The position numbers were made by a program, and so were the translations under genes. From Pseudomonadota bacterium (GTDB lineage: Bacteria; Desulfobacterota; Syntrophia; Syntrophales; UBA5619): a stretch of 8,147 nt of DNA. This document shows positions 4,594 to 8,147 of the stretch, in pieces. The stretch lies in contig JAHJQP010000118.1 in the NCBI GenBank assembly GCA_018819165.1, forward strand, positions 1 through 8,147. Direction: 5' to 3'. Position 1 is the stretch's first letter. Each line of letters begins with the position of its first letter. The notes beneath the pieces were generated by a model. That model ran no database searches. It worked only from the letters and a program-made list of their open reading frames with translations, and was not told where the DNA came from.

Positions 4594-4743
4594 GGAAATC
4601 CGTGCCAGGTATGTCGTTCAGCAGATTCCTGATGTGGACGGGAGATGATCCGCCCGCCGTTTCGTATCATTTATCGTCTCGATAAAATTCAGGTGCATAT
4701 TGTCCGGGTTTGGCGCAGCGAACGACTGCTCAAGATGCCTTAG
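4562..4743 (+). pseudogene. ParE/RelE-family toxin remnant, 5'-truncated with an internal frameshifting deletion
   Basis: Two pieces of one ParE-type toxin are recognisable in different frames. The first (from 4562) reads NFAISAVKDLEEIRARYVVQQIPDVDGR and then stops (TGA 4646-4648); this is the first helix hairpin of the family. The second (4639-4743) reads REMIRPPFRIIYRLDK and then VHIVRVWRSERLLKMP, the characteristic C-terminal beta sheet and basic end. Intact toxins are about 95-100 residues; here roughly 35 residues between the pieces are missing and the frame changes at about 4637-4645. The start codon is also lost at the junction with the DUF255 remnant. No antitoxin gene is nearby. The remnant ends 10 bases before the convergent end of recQ. 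Confidence 0.75.
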
Positions 4744-4753
4744 ACGGCGTTTG

Positions 4754-6550
4754 CTAGGCCCGGCAATACTGCCGGATCAGCTCCAGGAAGATATCGCCGT
4801 ATTTCTCCAACTTCGCGGCGCCGACCCCATAGTTGGCCGACAGCTCCTCCCGCGTCTGCGGGAGACGGGAGGCCATCTCCTTCAGGGTCCGGTCGTGGAA
4901 GATCGTGAACGGGGGGAGATTCGCCTGATCGGCGATCTCCTTTCGTTTCTTCCTCAGGATCTCGAACAGATCCGCATCGAATCGACCCTCGCTTTCTGCC
5001 TGCGTCTTGAGGCTTACCTTCTCTTCTTCCAGCCTTCCCAGAACCGGCTCTTTCCCCCGCAGCACCTCCCAGGCTTTCGCGGTGAGTTTCAGGCTGCCGT
5101 GTTCCAGTTCCTGGACGATCAGCCCCTTCTGTATGAACTGTCGGGAGAGGTGGCGCCATTGTCTGGCCGAGTACATCTTGCCGATCCCGTAGGTGGACAG
5201 TTTTTCATGCCCGAATGTCAATACCTTCTGCGATCGCGATTCCCGCAAGACCTCGACGATGTGGCCGGCGCCAAAGCGTTCCCCGGTCCGCTTTACGCAG
5301 GAGAGAAACATCTGCGCCGGGATGGTGATGTCCGCGAGGTCCTTGTCTGCCTGCCGGCAGTTGTCGCACATCCCGCAATTGGGGGAGGCGTAGGGTTCGC
5401 CGAAATAATTCAGCAGGGAAACGCGGCGGCAGAGATCCGTTTCCGCAAAACCGATGATGGTGTTGAGAAGGATGTTGGCGACCCTCTGTTCGTGTTCATC
5501 CTTCTGCCCGATGAAGTACTTGACCTTCTGGACGTCCTGATAGCCGAACAGCAGCAGGCAGTGGGCGGGCAGGCCATCTCGTCCGGCCCGCCCGATCTCC
5601 TGATAGTACGATTCCGGATTCTTCGGCAGATCATGGTGCACGACAAAACGGACGTTGGATTTGTTGATCCCCATGCCGAAGGCGATCGTCGCCACGATGA
5701 TCTGCACGTCATCCCGGATAAAGAGTTCCTGATTCCGGGTGCGCTCCTTTTCCGACAAGCCGGCGTGGTAGGGACGGACGGAGTACCCCTTGCGCTGGAG
5801 GGTCGCGGCGAGATCCTCCGTCTGCCGGCGGGAAAAACAATAGATGATGCCGGATTCATTCGGATACCGGTGCAGAAAGTCCAGGGTCTGTTCGAGCGGG
5901 GACGTCTTCGGAGCCACCTCCAGGAAGAGGTTCGGCCGGTTGAAGCTGCCGATGAACTCATGGGCTTTCGCGATCCGCAGGGTTTTTTGAATATCCTCCC
6001 GGACCCGCGACGTGGCGGTTGCGGTCAGGGCCACGCAGGCGGCGGCGGGGAAGACGGCCCGCACCGCGGCGAGCTGCCGGTATTCCGGGCGGAAATCGTG
6101 GCCCCAATCGGAGATGCAATGCGCCTCGTCGATGGCGATGCCGTCCACCGGCAACGGAGAAAGCAGCTCCAGCGTGTGGGGCATCAGCAGCGTCTCCGGC
6201 GCCACGTAAAGCAGCTTGACGGCGTTTCGGTTGAGCCGCTCCACATGGCTCCGGTATTGCGCGGCGGTGACGGTGCTGTTCAGAAAGATCGCGGGTACTC
6301 CGCATTCCCGGAGTTGGTCCACCTGGTCCTTCATCAGGGAGATGAGCGGTGAGACGACGAGGGTCAACCCATTAAAGAGGAGGGCCGGGATCTGGTAGCA
6401 GAGGGATTTGCCGCCCCCCGTCGGCATCACCACGAGGGCGTCCTTTTTCGCCAGAACGTGGCCGATGATCTCCTCCTGGAGGGGCCAGAAGGCGTCGTAA
6501 CCGAAATAGCGCTTGAGGATAACCTTTGCCTGTCCGATGGGGTCGTTCAT
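4754..6550 (-). CDS. recQ: ATP-dependent DNA helicase RecQ
   Basis: The 598-residue product has the full RecQ layout. Motif 0 is FGYDAFWPLQ (16-25), Walker A is MPTGGGKS (42-49), and DEAH (141-144) is followed by the RecQ aromatic-rich loop CISDWGHDFRPEY. Motif VI is QEIGRAGRDG (317-326). The zinc site uses four cysteines (374, 392, 395, 398), then a winged-helix RQC region (about 420-510) and a C-terminal HRDC domain (about 525-598). RecQ unwinds DNA 3' to 5' in recombination and fork repair, in the RecF pathway in E. coli. I prefer ATG at 6550, giving MNDPIGQAKVILKRYFGYDAF as in the family; an in-frame ATG at 6595 would add 15 residues and has GGGAAG a few bases upstream. The gene lies 93 bases downstream of the YihY/CNB gene on the same strand, so cotranscription is possible. 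All catalytic residues are intact. Confidence 0.96.
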   Translation of the reverse strand: MNDPIGQAKVILKRYFGYDAFWPLQEEIIGHVLAKKDALVVMPTGGGKSLCYQIPALLFNGLTLVVSPLISLMKDQVDQLRECGVPAIFLNSTVTAAQYRSHVERLNRNAVKLLYVAPETLLMPHTLELLSPLPVDGIAIDEAHCISDWGHDFRPEYRQLAAVRAVFPAAACVALTATATSRVREDIQKTLRIAKAHEFIGSFNRPNLFLEVAPKTSPLEQTLDFLHRYPNESGIIYCFSRRQTEDLAATLQRKGYSVRPYHAGLSEKERTRNQELFIRDDVQIIVATIAFGMGINKSNVRFVVHHDLPKNPESYYQEIGRAGRDGLPAHCLLLFGYQDVQKVKYFIGQKDEHEQRVANILLNTIIGFAETDLCRRVSLLNYFGEPYASPNCGMCDNCRQADKDLADITIPAQMFLSCVKRTGERFGAGHIVEVLRESRSQKVLTFGHEKLSTYGIGKMYSARQWRHLSRQFIQKGLIVQELEHGSLKLTAKAWEVLRGKEPVLGRLEEEKVSLKTQAESEGRFDADLFEILRKKRKEIADQANLPPFTIFHDRTLKEMASRLPQTREELSANYGVGAAKLEKYGDIFLELIRQYCRA

Positions 6551-6643
6551 GCCGCGTCGCTTTCTACCTTCGGATGCACCGTTGCCGCGGACCATTCGCT
6601 TCCCGCAGATCCCTTTCCGGAGTCCATTTCCTCTCGCCCGCCG

Positions 6644-8147
6644 CTATACCGCCACCTGTTCATCGAGAAGCCGCCAGGCCTCCTCCCGGCTGAAACCGGT
6701 CACGAGGCCGTCCGTAAAGGTCAGGACCTCCTGCCGGCCCAACTCCGCCAGGACCTCCTGGATATCCACCGTCTCCTTGCCAGTTGCCTTTGCCAGCTCT
6801 TCGACCGGGTTCGCTTCTGCCGGGAGCGGCCACATCCGGAGGAAATAGAGGGTTGCCGTCAGCCTGATCCAGGCCCGGGTAAGCTCTTCCATCGCCATGT
6901 TCGTGTTTCTGATCCGATTGGAAAACTCCTTGAGCATGAAGAGGGAGACCTCGTCGCTTTCCCGTAGGATGCTGCGCAGGGTGTCTCCGCTGATGACGGC
7001 GATGTGGCTCTCCGTCAGGCTGCGGGCGGAGGCGGTCCGCGGGGCGCGGATCAGCGCCGCCATCTCGCCGAAATATTCCCCCGGCCCCATCTCGGCGAGA
7101 ATCTTCTTCGTCTGCCCGGCTTTCTTCTCCATCCGTACGCGGCCATTCAGTATATAGAAGAGGTCCTCACCGCTATCCCCCTCGTGGAAGATGTATTCGT
7201 TCGATCCGTAGAGCCGGCCGAATTTCCGGAAGAGCCGCTCGTCGATCTTCCGGCGGCCCTTCCCGGGCTTCACGAGGGCCTTCTCGATGAGGATCAAATC
7301 CCACCGCTGGTAGGAAGAGATGAGCTCCGCGCAGAACAGGAGGATCAACGCGACGTAAAAGACCCAGATGACCAGGATGACGACCGCCTCGAGCGAACCG
7401 AAAATGGCGTTGTAACGGGTATAATTGGCGACGTACCAGGTGAAGAGCTGTTTTGCGATCTCCATCAGGGCGGAGAAGATCGCGCTCCCGATGAGGGCGC
7501 TCCTCAGGTTGACCTTTCCGGTGGGGATCGCCTTGTAGACCAAGGTGAAGAAGAGAACGGTGAGCAGGTAGGGTAGGATATAGCGGAAGAGCGCTCCCTG
7601 GATCGCGGGAAGGAAGAGAGGCCCGTTCTGGCCGAAAAAGGGCTGCTTGACGAGGATGGTCGCAACATAAGTGATTGCGACGCTGGCCACGATGACGGCC
7701 CAGCCGAGCGGAATCATGGCGATGGCCAGGAGCTTTGAGAAGATGTAGTTACGGTATGTCCTCGACCGGAAAATGACGTTCAGGGCTGTTTCTATGGCGC
7801 TGAAGATCATCGCCGAGAACCAGATCAGACTGATGATTCCCACCCCTCCTAAGAGATCCTTCTTTCCTGCGATCTGGCCGAACTGGGTGATCAGCGCTCC
7901 CGAGAAGGAGGGGATGAACTGGCGGATTTCCTCGATCAGTTTTTTCTGGATCTCCGGGTCGGCGCCGAAAAGGTTGCTGACCAGGAGCAACGTCAGGATA
8001 AAGAGAGGGATGATCGAAAGAATGGCATACATGGCGATGGCCGCGGCCTGGTTCGTGTCGCCGTTTGTCTTGTAGTTGCGGATTGCATCCCCGAGGATGT
8101 CCCAGGTGGTCGACAGGCCGAGACGGAGCCTGCCTGGCGTCGCTGTC
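6644..8147 (-). CDS. YihY/BrkB-family membrane protein fused to a cyclic-nucleotide-binding domain (5' end outside window)
   Basis: The frame is open to the window edge: upstream of the ATG at 8032 it reads TTWDILGDAIRNYKTNGD and then NQAAAIAMYAILSIIPLFIL, which is the usual YihY/BrkB N-terminus, so the true start lies beyond 8147 and about 500 residues are visible. The membrane part has about six helices, with family features such as LIWFSAMIFSAIETALN, YTRYNAIFGSL and the polar end after LLFCAEL. It is followed by a cyclic-nucleotide-binding fold (about visible residues 305-425) with FGEMAALIRAPRTASARS; the FGE glutamate and PRTA arginine that bind the cyclic phosphate in CRP-type domains are both present. 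A final segment of about 75 residues looks like a small helical winged domain. YihY/BrkB proteins are inner-membrane proteins of unsettled function. The fusion suggests nucleotide-gated control, which is inference. Confidence 0.88.
   Translation of the reverse strand, partial: TATPGRLRLGLSTTWDILGDAIRNYKTNGDTNQAAAIAMYAILSIIPLFILTLLLVSNLFGADPEIQKKLIEEIRQFIPSFSGALITQFGQIAGKKDLLGGVGIISLIWFSAMIFSAIETALNVIFRSRTYRNYIFSKLLAIAMIPLGWAVIVASVAITYVATILVKQPFFGQNGPLFLPAIQGALFRYILPYLLTVLFFTLVYKAIPTGKVNLRSALIGSAIFSALMEIAKQLFTWYVANYTRYNAIFGSLEAVVILVIWVFYVALILLFCAELISSYQRWDLILIEKALVKPGKGRRKIDERLFRKFGRLYGSNEYIFHEGDSGEDLFYILNGRVRMEKKAGQTKKILAEMGPGEYFGEMAALIRAPRTASARSLTESHIAVISGDTLRSILRESDEVSLFMLKEFSNRIRNTNMAMEELTRAWIRLTATLYFLRMWPLPAEANPVEELAKATGKETVDIQEVLAELGRQEVLTFTDGLVTGFSREEAWRLLDEQVAV

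Noticed and set aside
4760..4775. Perfect CCGGCA/TGCCGG hairpin at the end of recQ
   Set aside because: It is inside the last codons of recQ and no T-tract follows on either strand, so it is not supported as a terminator.
4700..6352. 550-codon open frame on the plus strand
   Set aside because: It lies antisense to recQ, whose helicase motifs are unmistakable; the long frame is a by-product of GC-rich codon use and its product has no recognisable domain.
6458..7576. Several plus-strand open frames of 86 to 190 codons
   Set aside because: They are antisense to recQ and the YihY/CNB gene, have no ribosome-binding sites of note and low-complexity arginine- or acid-rich products.
8030..8032. ATG at 8032 as the start of the YihY/BrkB gene
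   Set aside because: The same frame continues upstream to the window edge with the conserved YihY N-terminal sequence, so the gene is 5'-partial.
1..8147. CRISPR arrays, tRNA or rRNA genes, transposases
   Set aside because: No regularly spaced direct repeats, cloverleaf-like sequence or transposase motifs were seen on either strand.

Overview
The window reads as a bacterial chromosome segment, most likely from a Deltaproteobacterium (Thermodesulfobacteriota) or a close relative. This is inference: no rRNA or other phylogenetic marker is present. It rests on the overall gene style, with clear Shine-Dalgarno sites, a SagB/ThcOx oxidoreductase of the type seen in anaerobes, and a YihY/BrkB protein fused to a cyclic-nucleotide domain.

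The layout is two halves. Positions 1 to about 4750 are all plus-strand and form an accessory-looking mosaic of short genes and remnants. In order they are: the 3' end of a SAM-dependent methyltransferase; a ribbon-helix-helix antitoxin and MazF/PemK toxin pair with its own promoter and candidate operator; an integron attC-like hairpin; a SagB/ThcOx nitroreductase-family oxidoreductase; a non-coding stretch ending in a strong intrinsic terminator; an unrecognised 102-residue protein; a one-helix membrane protein followed by a cold-shock protein; a structured non-coding stretch with a terminator; two overlapping very small ORFs, the second a 52-residue membrane protein; and finally a truncated DUF255 (YyaL-like) gene joined directly to a doubly damaged ParE/RelE-family toxin remnant. 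Positions 4754 to 8147 are minus-strand, visibly more GC-rich, and hold two intact-looking housekeeping-style genes: recQ, and upstream of it a YihY/BrkB membrane protein with a cyclic-nucleotide-binding domain, whose 5' end runs off the window.

The genes do not form one pathway. The left half looks like a landing zone that collects and decays cassettes: one apparently live toxin-antitoxin pair whose antitoxin lacks a canonical start codon, one dead toxin, one truncated gene and one attC-like site. The clearest new leads are the antitoxin ACG start, the candidate small RNA or attenuator at about 1966-2106 with two mutually exclusive hairpins, the overlapping small-ORF pair at 3654-3982, and the chimeric pseudogene junction near 4562. 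I did not find a defence island, CRISPR array, tRNA, rRNA or insertion sequence, and nothing here amounts to a complete undescribed multi-gene system.
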